Notes: generated by a model not told the origin, from the sequence alone. Shown: positions 1 through 8,100, counted from the stretch's first letter. The stretch: DNA of 51,415 nucleotides from Bacteroidales bacterium UBA3143 (GCA_002364735.1 DEZB01000068.1:1-51415); one strand, 5' to 3'. Numbers and translations are program-made.

Positions 1-40
1 CAAATTAATGTAGTTCGTTTTTAAATTTAATGTAAATGAT

Positions 41-73
41 AAGCCCCGTGATTCCTGTAATCGGGGCTTTTTT
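41..73 (+). terminator. Rho-independent terminator of an upstream gene
   Basis: AAGCCCCG (41-48) pairs with CGGGGCTT (62-69). The stem extends by three more pairs past a 2-nt bulge, and a run of T follows. It would end plus-strand transcription entering from the left edge; the gene it serves lies outside the window. Confidence 0.8.
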
Positions 74-381
74 GTGCCCAATTGACAAGGAATTTTATTT
101 GTTTCAATCATTCTTGAATGAATGATGCCATGCAAATCTAAGAATATAGTTTCGAAAGTACAACTATTAGTAATGTTCTAATAGTGAATTAATAATCTTT
201 TAACTATAACAAGTCATTATCGAATGCTATATTATTGACGTCAATTAATTAATAATGAAAAAATAATTATTGATGCGGGCAAATTCGTAATTGGTATTTA
301 ATACATGCATAATTTCTTTAAATAATGTCACCACCTCTGGGATTGGTACGTTATGCCTATTATGGGTGCTATAATAAGATC

Positions 382-552
382 AACCCTGTGGGTTTGAGTG
401 AGTGCAACAAGATATGGGTAATGACATGTTTGTACAACATTTTGTATAGTAAAGGTTTATTTTTTATGTCAGGCTTGCAGCCCTCACCATTATACTATTA
501 AAATATTACCAGACCTTACAGCTTGGGCTGAATTATATCAAGCACTTCGTGC
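382..552. repeat. Cluster of REP-like short palindromes
   Basis: Four perfect short stem-loops lie within 170 bp. They are AACCC-TGT-GGGTT (382-394), GGCT-TGC-AGCC (472-482), CAGC-TTGG-GCTG (519-530) and GCAC-TTC-GTGC (542-552). All have GC-rich arms of 4-5 bp and loops of 3-4 nt in an otherwise AT-rich spacer. Such clusters are common between Bacteroidota genes and resemble REP-type elements. No RAYT transposase is present in the window. Confidence 0.5.
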
Positions 553-665
553 CTCATAGCATACGATGAAATCTTAATTCCATTTTTTCTTTTTGCCTAA
601 TTTATCATTTTCTTTTACCTTTTATAATTCATAATTATTTATTCTACTTCAAATACTCCGCCCTC

Positions 666-697
666 ATTCGTAATTCGTAATCCGTAATTTGTAATTC
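666..697. repeat. 7-bp tandem repeat (ATTCGTA)n
   Basis: Four consecutive heptamers (ATTCGTA, ATTCGTA, ATCCGTA, ATTTGTA at 666-693) and a partial fifth abut the ilvD stop codon. A single related copy occurs near 284. This is a short, slightly degenerate microsatellite. Confidence 0.75.
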
Positions 698-2374
698 TTA
701 CACCGTCACGCACCCTTCAGAAGCCGAACTCACCAACATGCGATATTTTTGAAGAATACCCGAAAGAGGTTTATCAACTGGGGGTGTCCATGCTTTTCTA
801 CGCTTTTCAATTTCTTCATCCGTTAGATCGACATTAATGCTATTATTGGTAATGTCAATCGTTATAATGTCTCCGTTTTTAATGAGCCCAATTAAACCAC
901 CTTCGTGCGCTTCGGGAGTGATATGACCCACCACGAAACCGTGAGAGCCTCCACTGAAACGACCGTCCGTTATCAATGCTACATCTTTACCCAATCCAGC
1001 ACCCATAACAGCACCAGTTGGTTTCAACATCTCGGGCATACCTGGACCTCCCTTTGGACCATTGTTGCGTATAACAATTACTTCACCTGGCTTTACATCT
1101 TTAGAAATTCCTTCAATTGCCGAAAATTCATCTTCATATACACGTGCAGGACCCGAAAACAATTCGCCCTCTTTACCTGTAATTTTTGCTACAGCACCTT
1201 CTTCTGCAAGGTTGCCATACAAAATTTGCAAATGCCCACTTTTACGCATTGGATGTTTGGTGTCGTGTATAATTGTTTGCCCTTTGGTTAGATGGGCAAC
1301 CTCTTCTAAGTTCTCCCCTACTGTCTTACCTGTTACAGTCATGCAATTGCCATTGATAAAACCTTCATCCAAAAGTAGGTGCATCACAGCAGGAATTCCA
1401 CCCACATTGTGCAGGTCTTCCATCAAGAACTGACCGCTCGGTTTGAGGTCGGCCAAAAAAGGAGTACGATCACTAATAGTTTGAAAATCATCGAGAGTGA
1501 GTGACACATCTACTGCTTTAGCCATTGCCAACAAGTGAATCACTGCATTGGTTGAACCTCCCAAAGCCATAATAAGTGAAATGGCATTTTCGAAAGCTTC
1601 ACGTGTCATGATGTCCCGAGGTTTTAAATCTCTCTCCAAAACCAACTGAATGGCAGAACCGATGCGCTTTGCTTCATGATCTTTTTGTGGACTTATGGCA
1701 GGATTAGATGAGGAGTAAGGCAAACTCATGCCCATGCATTCAATGGCAGCCGCCATGGAATTGGCAGTGTACATTCCTCCGCAAGCACCTGCACCGGGAA
1801 TACTATGTCGAATAATTCCTTTATAATCAAAATCGGAAATTTTACCTCTCAATCTCTCTCCATAAGCTTCAAACGCAGAAACAATATTAAGGTCTTTATT
1901 TTTCCAATGTCCTTTCTTTACAGTGCCTCCATACATCAGGATGGCTGGTCTATTCAAACGCCCCAAAGCAATCATAGCGCCCGGCATGTTTTTATCGCAA
2001 CCCACAATGGGAATCACTGCATCATAAAACTGAGCACTCACGACCGTTTCTATGGAATCGGCAATAATTTCACGTGAAGGCAATGAGAATTTCATTCCTT
2101 CTGTTCCGTTGGTAATGCCATCACTTACACCAATGGTGTGAAAAATTAAACCATACAAATCCTGATGAAGGTCAACTTCTTTCTTTACCGCAGTGGCAAT
2201 ATCGTTCAGGTGCATATTACAAGGATTTCCCTGAAATCCGGTACTTACAATTCCTACCTGTGCTTTCTTCTGATCTTTTTCGTTCATGCCAATGGCATAA
2301 AGCATTGCTTGTGCAGCGGGCAGGCTATCATCTTGGGTGATTATTTTACTGAATTTATTTAGTTTTGAAGTCAT
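698..2374 (-). CDS. ilvD: Dihydroxy-acid dehydratase IlvD
   Basis: IlvD dehydrates 2,3-dihydroxy-3-methylbutanoate and its isoleucine-pathway counterpart to the 2-oxo acids, the third shared step of valine and isoleucine synthesis, in the cytoplasm. The 558-residue product has the usual family length. The three cysteines expected to bind the Fe-S cluster are present: C52 (GNPCN), C126 (GCDKNMPG) and C198 (GACGGMYTANS). The C-terminal GRFSGGSHG motif is also intact. The ATG at 2374 gives a full N-terminus with no upstream in-frame extension. No other ilv or leu gene is nearby, so it appears monocistronic. It is transcribed away from the palindrome array at 2647-2957. Confidence 0.96.
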   Translation of the reverse strand: MTSKLNKFSKIITQDDSLPAAQAMLYAIGMNEKDQKKAQVGIVSTGFQGNPCNMHLNDIATAVKKEVDLHQDLYGLIFHTIGVSDGITNGTEGMKFSLPSREIIADSIETVVSAQFYDAVIPIVGCDKNMPGAMIALGRLNRPAILMYGGTVKKGHWKNKDLNIVSAFEAYGERLRGKISDFDYKGIIRHSIPGAGACGGMYTANSMAAAIECMGMSLPYSSSNPAISPQKDHEAKRIGSAIQLVLERDLKPRDIMTREAFENAISLIMALGGSTNAVIHLLAMAKAVDVSLTLDDFQTISDRTPFLADLKPSGQFLMEDLHNVGGIPAVMHLLLDEGFINGNCMTVTGKTVGENLEEVAHLTKGQTIIHDTKHPMRKSGHLQILYGNLAEEGAVAKITGKEGELFSGPARVYEDEFSAIEGISKDVKPGEVIVIRNNGPKGGPGMPEMLKPTGAVMGAGLGKDVALITDGRFSGGSHGFVVGHITPEAHEGGLIGLIKNGDIITIDITNNSINVDLTDEEIEKRRKAWTPPVDKPLSGILQKYRMLVSSASEGCVTV

Positions 2375-2442
2375 AGTTTTAAGTGTTGTAAAAATGATAT
2401 GTAATTTGTGTGAAATCTAAAATCACACTCCATTTTTAAACA

Positions 2443-2492
2443 ACCTCTCTTTCTAAAAGTTTTGTAGAATCAAAATTGAGAGGTCTTTTTTT
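2443..2492. other. Hairpin in the ilvD leader region
   Basis: ACCTCTC (2443-2449) pairs with GAGAGGT (2478-2484) across a 28-nt loop, and on the plus strand a T-rich run follows. No plus-strand gene lies just upstream. On the minus strand it would sit in the untranslated leader about 70-110 nt before the ilvD start. Its role is unknown. Confidence 0.4.
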
Positions 2493-2646
2493 ATGACTTT
2501 TACACCACTATAGTGATTTGCGCTATTGAATCCTCAAATAATTATTTAATAATAATTATCAGCGATTCAGACAATTATAAAATCAGAAAGCAACAAATTA
2601 AATACTACTCAGTCTTTCGTAATGATGCGAAATCTCCCTCCGTTTC

Positions 2647-2957
2647 CATTCCTGCACGTGCAGGAATGCTTTCGGAGGGTTCGATTTGACTTCTGCACGT
2701 GCAGAAATGGTTTCGGATGGTTCGATTTGATCTCTGCGCATGCAGGAATAGTTTCGAACCGACACATTTTCATTCCTGCACATGCAGGTGGAGAAAATAC
2801 CGAGACGTTTTGATTTACGCACATGCAAGAATGCTTTCGGACCGAGACATTTGCGTTTCTGTGCAAGCAGGAATGCTTTTGAACCTAAATAAAGGCGCTT
2901 TATATTTTGTAAGAGTTGATTCTTTTTGCAAAATGTGATTGAGTTCGTGCAGAAATG
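2647..2957. repeat. Array of palindromes with 41-bp period
   Basis: At least six copies of a palindrome with core CTGCACGTGCAG occur, centred near 2657.5, 2698.5, 2739.5, 2781.5, 2823 and 2864.5. A further half-unit (CGTGCAGAAATG, 2946-2957) is in phase with them. The first copy is a perfect 22-bp palindrome (2647-2668) and the second a perfect 16-bp one (2691-2706); the others are imperfect. The linkers also resemble one another: the first two share TTTCGGA-GG-TTCGATTTGA with a single-base gap, and later ones share ACCGAGACATTT-like text. The array fills the spacer between the divergent ilvD and polyamine dehydrogenase genes. The short open frames across it are repeat artefacts. Confidence 0.85.
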
Positions 2958-3093
2958 TAATCTACTGATAAAGAAATTGAATGGCATATGCTGAACACAG
3001 TTTATAGAAAAAGTATTCAATATAATAAGCATCGAATATTTTTGAATTACACTTATCAATTCAAACTCATTTAAATAAAATTCCTTTCATATA

Positions 3094-3126
3094 TTGAGTA
3101 ATATTGGTTGATTCGTATTATATTTG
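3094..3126 (+). promoter_or_regulatory. Bacteroidota-type promoter, TATATTTG at 3119-3126
   Basis: TATATTTG (3119-3126) matches the Bacteroidota -7 consensus TAnnTTTG, and a TTG lies about 22 bp upstream (3094-3096). Transcription would begin near 3132. That supports the ATG at 3159 as the true start of the downstream gene and excludes the in-frame ATG-type codon at 3108. Confidence 0.65.
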
Positions 3127-3158
3127 TAGAAAGAACTCTAACACTAAATATTGAAAAT

Positions 3159-4361
3159 ATGGGAAAAGTATTAATAATTGGCGCAGGAGGCGTTGGAACG
3201 GTTGTAGCTCACAAGGTAGCACAAAACAAAGATGTTTTTACGGATATCATGTTAGCAAGCCGCACAAAAAGTAAATGCGATGCCATTGCCGCAGATGTAA
3301 AGAAGCGTTCGGGTGTGGATATAAAGACAGCCAAAGTGGATGCTGATAATGTTCCTGAATTAGTAAAACTACTCAATGAATTTAAACCAAAACTTGTCAT
3401 AAATGTAGCACTACCCTATCAAGACTTAACCATTATGGATGCATGTCTTGAGGCTGGTGTAAACTATTTGGATACTGCTAACTACGAACCGCTCGATGAA
3501 GCTAAATATCAATACAGTTGGCAATGGGCATACCAAGACAGATTTAAAGAAGCTGGATTGACAGCCATTTTAGGTTGTGGTTTCGATCCAGGTGTAACAA
3601 ATATATTTACAGCACATGCTGCAAAACATCATTTTGATGAGATACATTACCTGGATATAGTGGATTGCAATGCGGGAGATCATGGTAAAGCTTTCGCTAC
3701 TAACTTCAATCCTGAAATAAATATCCGTGAGGTAACTCAAAAAGGTAAATACTATAAGGATGGTGAATGGGTGGAGACTGAACCACACGAAATACACAAA
3801 CCACTGACCTATCCAGAAATTGGACCAAAGGAATCGTATTTGATTTATCACGAAGAGTTAGAATCGTTAGTGAAACACTTTCCAACCATTAAACGAGCTC
3901 GCTTCTGGATGACTTTTGGCCAAGAGTACCTAACTCACTTACGTGTGATTCAAAACATTGGCATGGCGCGAATTGATGAAGTAGAATATAATGGTCAAAA
4001 GATTGTACCTATTCAATTCTTGAAAGCTGTTCTGCCAGATCCAGGAGAATTGGGAGAAAACTACACTGGTCAAACATCTATTGGATGTCGTATACGTGGT
4101 ATTAAAGATGGTAAAGAACGCACTTATTACATCTACAACAATTGCAGCCACGAAGAAGCCTACAAAGAAACTGGTGCACAAGGTGTGAGCTACACAACTG
4201 GAGTTCCTGCTACTATTGGTGCTCGCATGTTTATGCAGGGCAAATGGAGCGAACCAGGAGTTTATAACGTAGAGCAATTTAATCCAGATCCATTTATGGA
4301 ACAATTAAATAAACAAGGACTACCTTGGCATGAATTGTTTGACATTGATTTGGAACTGTAA
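3159..4361 (+). CDS. Carboxynorspermidine / carboxyspermidine dehydrogenase
   Basis: The predicted enzyme condenses aspartate semialdehyde with a diamine (putrescine or diaminopropane) and reduces the Schiff base with NADPH, giving carboxy(nor)spermidine. This is the alternative polyamine route used by many Bacteroidota. The 400-residue protein belongs to the saccharopine-dehydrogenase-like family, opening with a Rossmann motif (VLIIGAGGVGTVVAHK) and continuing with NVALPYQDL and GCGFDPGVTN. The ATG at 3159 is chosen because it begins the Rossmann strand directly and lies just downstream of the promoter. The partner decarboxylase (nspC) is not in the window. A strong terminator follows, so it is monocistronic. 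Lysine-type substrates are less likely but cannot be excluded from sequence alone. Confidence 0.88.
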   Translation: MGKVLIIGAGGVGTVVAHKVAQNKDVFTDIMLASRTKSKCDAIAADVKKRSGVDIKTAKVDADNVPELVKLLNEFKPKLVINVALPYQDLTIMDACLEAGVNYLDTANYEPLDEAKYQYSWQWAYQDRFKEAGLTAILGCGFDPGVTNIFTAHAAKHHFDEIHYLDIVDCNAGDHGKAFATNFNPEINIREVTQKGKYYKDGEWVETEPHEIHKPLTYPEIGPKESYLIYHEELESLVKHFPTIKRARFWMTFGQEYLTHLRVIQNIGMARIDEVEYNGQKIVPIQFLKAVLPDPGELGENYTGQTSIGCRIRGIKDGKERTYYIYNNCSHEEAYKETGAQGVSYTTGVPATIGARMFMQGKWSEPGVYNVEQFNPDPFMEQLNKQGLPWHELFDIDLEL

Positions 4362-4378
4362 TATTTAATAAAACCAAA

Positions 4379-4408
4379 CCTTGCAGCGCATTACTGCAAG
4401 GTTTTTTT
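4379..4408 (+). terminator. Rho-independent terminator after polyamine dehydrogenase
   Basis: CCTTGCAG (4379-4386) and CTGCAAGG (4394-4401) form a perfect 8-bp stem with a 7-nt loop, followed by seven T. Preceding A residues can extend the stem against the T run. Confidence 0.92.
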
Positions 4409-4409
4409 A

Positions 4410-4417
4410 TACTTTTG
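4410..4417 (+). promoter_or_regulatory. pyrB promoter -7 element TACTTTTG
   Basis: TACTTTTG fits TAnnTTTG and begins 2 nt after the preceding terminator's T run, 41 nt before the pyrB start. This leaves a leader of roughly 35 nt. No clear -33 TTTG is seen at standard spacing. Confidence 0.65.
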
Positions 4418-4457
4418 CACTCAGATAATATAAAGCAAGCACTCACAAATAAACACG

Positions 4458-5375
4458 ATGAAACCAAAAAGCTTAGTAAACATAGACGATTACGATAAAA
4501 ACGATATTTTGCGTATTATCGAAACTGCTTCTAAATTTAAAAGCACCCCAAACCGTTCGCTATTGAAAGGAAAAGTGTGTGGCACACTCTTCTTTGAACC
4601 ATCAACACGCACCCGTTTGAGTTTCGAGACAGCTATCAATAGACTCGAAGGTCGTATAGTGGGTTTTTCGGACACTGCAACCAGTAGTGCTACAAAAGGC
4701 GAATCACTGAAAGACACCATCATGATGGTGAGCAATTATGCTGATGTTATTATTATGCGCCATCACCTGGAAGGATCCGCAAGGTATGCTTCTGAAATTT
4801 CTCCAGTTCCAATTATCAATGCAGGCGATGGCTCAAATCAACATCCAACGCAAACAATGTTGGACATCTTTAGCATTTATGAAACCCAAAAGACGCTTGA
4901 AAATCTGACGATCACTATTGTAGGCGACTTGAAGTATGGACGTGCTGTACACTCATTAATAGAAGGTCTTTCGCATTTTGATCCGACTTTCAACTTTGTT
5001 GCACCAGAAGAGTTGAAAATGCCCGAAAAACACAAAGCTTATTGTGACAAGAAATCCATCAAGTATCGTGAGTTTGATACATTTTCTCGCGAATCAATTA
5101 ATGAGACTGATATATTATATATGACACGAGTGCAAAAAGAGAGATTTACAGATTTGATGGAATATGAGAAAGTAAAAAACGTATATACATTAAGAAACGA
5201 TATGCTCAAAGATTCCCGTGACAACCTGAAAGTGTTGCACCCACTACCTCGCGTGAAAGAAATAGATCAAGATGTGGACGAGAATCCTAAAGCATATTAT
5301 TTTGAGCAAGCACGTAATGGTATTTATACACGTCAGTCTGTGATATGCGATCTATTGGGAATTGATGTGAACTGA
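4458..5375 (+). CDS. pyrB: Aspartate carbamoyltransferase catalytic subunit PyrB
   Basis: PyrB catalyses carbamoyl phosphate + aspartate to N-carbamoyl-aspartate, the committed step of pyrimidine synthesis. The 305-residue chain has the standard length. The carbamoyl-phosphate loop STRTR (residues 49-53), the HPTQ motif and the HPLPR motif near the C-terminus are all visible. The regulatory subunit pyrI follows after about 60 bp, so this is the E. coli-type holoenzyme (catalytic trimers plus regulatory dimers). A flavin reductase-like gene overlaps the end of pyrI and probably shares the transcript. Confidence 0.97.
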   Translation: MKPKSLVNIDDYDKNDILRIIETASKFKSTPNRSLLKGKVCGTLFFEPSTRTRLSFETAINRLEGRIVGFSDTATSSATKGESLKDTIMMVSNYADVIIMRHHLEGSARYASEISPVPIINAGDGSNQHPTQTMLDIFSIYETQKTLENLTITIVGDLKYGRAVHSLIEGLSHFDPTFNFVAPEELKMPEKHKAYCDKKSIKYREFDTFSRESINETDILYMTRVQKERFTDLMEYEKVKNVYTLRNDMLKDSRDNLKVLHPLPRVKEIDQDVDENPKAYYFEQARNGIYTRQSVICDLLGIDVN

Positions 5376-5435
5376 CATCAACTTACATTGAACTGAACAA
5401 AACTTTAAGCAATTATCTTTTAAATATAAAACCAA

Positions 5436-5897
5436 ATGGGCAAAGCATTACAAGTGGCCGCACTGAAAAGCGGAACTGTCATCGATCATATTCCACCCGA
5501 ACAACTATTTAAGGTTGTAGCTATACTAAGACTTCAAGATTTGGAAAACCGTATTACAATTGGGAACAATTTAGGAAGTAATAAAATGGGCACTAAAGGA
5601 ATTATTAAAATATCTGACAAATTTTTTGAAGGAGATGAAATTAATCGTGTTGCACTGGTTGCACCAAAAGTAGTACTCAATATTATAAAGAACTATGAGG
5701 TAGTAGAGAAAAAAAGAGTTACTTTGCCAAATGTGATAACTGGCATTGTGAAATGCAACAACCCAAAGTGTATTACAAATAATGAACCAATGAAGACACG
5801 ATTTGATGTGGTGGATAAAGATCACGTTATATTACAATGCCATTATTGTGAAATAAAAGTAAACAAAGGAGACATTATTTTAAACAAAGGAAAATGA
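5436..5897 (+). CDS. pyrI: Aspartate carbamoyltransferase regulatory subunit PyrI
   Basis: PyrI gives aspartate carbamoyltransferase its allosteric response, typically CTP inhibition and ATP activation. The 153-residue product has the N-terminal nucleotide-binding domain and the C-terminal zinc domain with all four expected cysteines: C107, C112, C135 and C138. Its stop codon overlaps the next gene's start in an ATGA arrangement, indicating translational coupling. Confidence 0.97.
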   Translation: MGKALQVAALKSGTVIDHIPPEQLFKVVAILRLQDLENRITIGNNLGSNKMGTKGIIKISDKFFEGDEINRVALVAPKVVLNIIKNYEVVEKKRVTLPNVITGIVKCNNPKCITNNEPMKTRFDVVDKDHVILQCHYCEIKVNKGDIILNKGK

Positions 5898-6487
5898 AGC
5901 AAGACTGGAAACCAGGAACTTTGATATACCCCCTTCCTGCAGTGATGGTAAGCTGTGGAACTACTCCCGAAGAATACAATATTATAACAGTTGGCTGGGT
6001 AGGCACACTGTGCACTACACCACCTATTTGCTACATTTCTATTCGTCCAGAAAGGCATTCTTACGAAATTATAAAGCGCAACATGGAGTTTGTAATAAAC
6101 CTTACCAATAAGGATTTGGCAAAAGCAACCGATTGGTGTGGTATACGTTCAGGTAAGCACAACAACAAATTTGAAGTGATGAACCTCACTCCAGGAATAT
6201 CTAAAGTAATCAGAACACCCATCATAGAAGAGTCGCCCATTTCAATAGAGTGTAAAGTAAAAGAAATTATAGTGTTGGGCTCTCACCACATGTTTATTGC
6301 TGATGTTGTGAATATACAAGCCGACAATAAATACTTCGACCCTTCAACAGGACAATTTGAAATGCAAAAAGCAAACCTTATAGCTTATGCACATGGAAAC
6401 TATTATGAGTTAACAAAGCATATTGGTAAATTTGGTTGGAGCGTTGAGAAGAAAAAAACAAAAGCCAAATCAAGAAAAAAGAGATAA
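5894..6487 (+). CDS. Flavin reductase-like FMN-binding protein
   Basis: This 197-residue protein resembles the flavin-reductase-like split-barrel family that binds FMN. Typical features are the N-terminal PLPAVMVSCG strand, the TVGWVGTLCTTPPICYISI segment and a small Arg-rich loop (RPERHSYEII). The tail is very basic (KKKTKAKSRKKR). Members act as NAD(P)H:flavin reductases or as flavoredoxin-like carriers, and the true substrate is not evident. It overlaps pyrI by 4 bp and so is co-transcribed with pyrBI. A link to the redox balance of pyrimidine synthesis is only an inference. Confidence 0.85.
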   Translation: MKQDWKPGTLIYPLPAVMVSCGTTPEEYNIITVGWVGTLCTTPPICYISIRPERHSYEIIKRNMEFVINLTNKDLAKATDWCGIRSGKHNNKFEVMNLTPGISKVIRTPIIEESPISIECKVKEIIVLGSHHMFIADVVNIQADNKYFDPSTGQFEMQKANLIAYAHGNYYELTKHIGKFGWSVEKKKTKAKSRKKR

Positions 6488-6528
6488 GCGGTTACATAAT
6501 CAATCCATATCTATAAAAAACTGAGTGA

Positions 6529-7431
6529 ATGTTACTAAATATACCCCAAAATTTCCCTGCCTTAGAATTGCTTGCTAAAGAACAATTCTCTATTTCAGAT
6601 CTGATTTTAGCAAAGAAAGATGCAAAACCTCATCTTAAAGTGGCTGTTCTTAACCTAATGCCACTTAAAATTGATACCGAAGCAGATATTCTACGCATTA
6701 TGAGTAATAGCCCCCTTTACATTCACTTAGATTTTATTTACTTGGAGAGTCACTCACCAAAAAACACTCCTATTGAGCATATACATAAGTATTATAAATC
6801 TTTTTCTTCGATAAAGGACACACAATACGACGGCTTCATTGTTACTGGTGCACCAGTAGAGTTAATGCCGTTTGAGGAAGTTAGTTATTGGACCGAACTT
6901 GAAGATGTTTTTGATTGGGCGCGCCAAAATGTGACATCTTCGCTATATATTTGTTGGGGAGCACAGGCAGCGCTTCATCATTTTCACGGAGTTCCAAAAT
7001 ATGAATTAGAAAAGAAGTTGTTTGGAATATATCCACATACAGTAAAAGATATATCATTTCCATTATTCCGAGGTTTCGACGATGTATTTTATGTTCCTCA
7101 TAGCCGTCATACCACAATACTTGAAAAAGACATTCTAAAACATTCTGAGCTTAAAATCTATTCTGAAACAGATGATACAGGGATATATTTAATTGCAGAT
7201 ACTTCACGAAGTGAATTCTTTATAACTGGTCATTCAGAATATGCTCCAATGGCACTCCATAAAGAATATACAAGAGATATGAAAAAAGGACTGAATACTG
7301 TGGGTGTTCCTTATAATTACTATCCGGAGAATAATCCAAACAAAGCACCATTGGTTTTATGGCGTAGCCACTCCAGTTTACTATTCAATAATTGGCTACA
7401 TTATTTTTGCTACTTTTCTACAAAAGAATAA
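6529..7431 (+). CDS. metA: Homoserine O-acyltransferase (MetA fold, probably acetyl-CoA specific)
   Basis: The 300-residue protein activates the hydroxyl of homoserine in methionine synthesis. It has the MetA signature LNLMPLKI, catalytic cysteine C142 (ICWGAQAALH), and H235 and E237 of the catalytic set (TGHSEY). Residue 111 is glutamate (APVEL) where the E. coli succinyltransferase has glycine. In characterised MetA proteins glutamate here correlates with acetyl-CoA use, so the enzyme is probably a homoserine O-acetyltransferase despite its MetA fold. The start at 6529 gives the usual N-terminus (MLLNIPQNFPA). It lies 41 bp after the flavin reductase gene and may be read from the same transcript. 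Confidence 0.94.
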   Translation: MLLNIPQNFPALELLAKEQFSISDLILAKKDAKPHLKVAVLNLMPLKIDTEADILRIMSNSPLYIHLDFIYLESHSPKNTPIEHIHKYYKSFSSIKDTQYDGFIVTGAPVELMPFEEVSYWTELEDVFDWARQNVTSSLYICWGAQAALHHFHGVPKYELEKKLFGIYPHTVKDISFPLFRGFDDVFYVPHSRHTTILEKDILKHSELKIYSETDDTGIYLIADTSRSEFFITGHSEYAPMALHKEYTRDMKKGLNTVGVPYNYYPENNPNKAPLVLWRSHSSLLFNNWLHYFCYFSTKE

Positions 7432-7492
7432 TATCAGTCGGTGTTCATACAGTTCACTGATTGAAAGATAGTTGAAAACGAGCATTCATTAT

Positions 7493-7519
7493 AAAGAGAC
7501 AGGGCATGCCCTTTCTCTT
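7493..7519 (+). terminator. Possible metA terminator hairpin
   Basis: AAGAG (7494-7498) pairs with CTCTT (7515-7519) and encloses the perfect palindrome AGGGCATGCCCT (7501-7512). The U tract after it is poor, so termination may be weak or Rho-assisted. Confidence 0.45.
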
Positions 7520-7578
7520 CTACATCACTGCAAATTCAAACAACTCTCTTTAAAGTTTCTCCTCCCTAATAAATTTCA

Positions 7579-7586
7579 TACCTTTG
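7579..7586 (+). promoter_or_regulatory. Promoter -7 element TACCTTTG for the rhodanese operon
   Basis: TACCTTTG matches TAnnTTTG exactly and is followed by GTAGA, as in other Bacteroidota promoters. It predicts a start near 7592 and an unusually long leader of about 145 nt. Confidence 0.6.
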
Positions 7587-7607
7587 TAGATTAACAGCTT
7601 TAAAAAC

Positions 7608-7684
7608 ATCTGGAAAGAGAAACAACCAGATAAAAAAACCAATAAAAGAAAAGTGAAAAACATCTTTATCTAAACAGATGTTTT
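7608..7684 (+). promoter_or_regulatory. Structured leader with two hairpins
   Basis: Hairpin 1 pairs ATCTGG (7608-7613) with CCAGAT (7626-7631). Hairpin 2 pairs AAAACATCT (7657-7665) with AGATGTTTT (7676-7684). The 3' arm of hairpin 2 could instead pair with the similar AAACATCT at 7604-7611, so two mutually exclusive folds are possible. It matches no riboswitch family that I recognise. Confidence 0.4.
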
Positions 7685-7735
7685 AGTTAGGTTCCGTATT
7701 TTTTAAAATAATAAAAACTTAAATAGACAACCCAT

Positions 7736-8071
7736 ATGGCAGCTTTTTCTTTTTTCTCACGACGTAGCAACTCTGACAAAATACAATCATTGAGACCTTC
7801 TGAATTTAGAAAACTCATAAGTGAGAGCACTATTCAATTAGTGGATGTTCGCACGCTTGAAGAATATGAACAGCATAAAATTGATGGCGCACAATTAATC
7901 GACATTTACAATCCCAATTTTGAGAGCATTGTAGAAACTATATTAGATACATCTATTCCTGTAGGAGTATATTGTCACAGTGGCATACGCAGCATGAGTG
8001 CAGCAAGGATATTAGCAAAGAAAGGATTTACAGTATATAACTTAAGAGGTGGTATGCTTTTCTGGAGATAA
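7736..8071 (+). CDS. Rhodanese-like sulfurtransferase domain protein
   Basis: This is a single-domain rhodanese of 111 residues. It contains the conserved DVRTLEEY segment and the active-site loop CHSGIRS, with the persulfide-forming cysteine at C80. It would transfer sulfane sulfur to an acceptor that cannot be deduced here. There is no clear export signal; the N-terminus (MAAFSFFSRRS) is only weakly hydrophobic. It is followed after 29 bp by the MscS-type channel gene and is probably co-transcribed with it. Confidence 0.88.
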   Translation: MAAFSFFSRRSNSDKIQSLRPSEFRKLISESTIQLVDVRTLEEYEQHKIDGAQLIDIYNPNFESIVETILDTSIPVGVYCHSGIRSMSAARILAKKGFTVYNLRGGMLFWR

Positions 8072-8100
8072 ACCACCTTCCATTTAATATTAATTTAAAA

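Larger units (their letters stand above)
74..697. other. Non-coding spacer with palindrome cluster
   Basis: No convincing gene is present in about 600 bases. The AT-rich stretch from 328 to 560 carries several short GC-richer palindromes, listed separately, and looks like a degenerate repetitive element rather than a decayed gene. A 7-bp tandem repeat sits at the right end. Confidence 0.6.
7432..7735. other. Spacer with hairpins and a promoter
   Basis: No gene is present. The region holds a hairpin downstream of metA (7493-7519), a promoter (7579-7586) and a leader of about 145 nt with two further hairpins ahead of the rhodanese gene; each is listed separately. Confidence 0.6.

Noticed and set aside
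2647..2957. CRISPR array
   Set aside because: The repeats are palindromic and only 12-22 bp, with intervals similar to each other rather than unique spacers, and no cas genes occur in the window.
2598..3059. Protein-coding gene(s) across the palindrome array
   Set aside because: Open frames on both strands exist only because the repeated unit lacks stop codons; the products are repetitive Cys/His-rich text with no start context or promoter.
3108..3158. Upstream start of the polyamine dehydrogenase
   Set aside because: It lies before the promoter -7 element at 3119-3126, and the extra residues are not part of the Rossmann fold.
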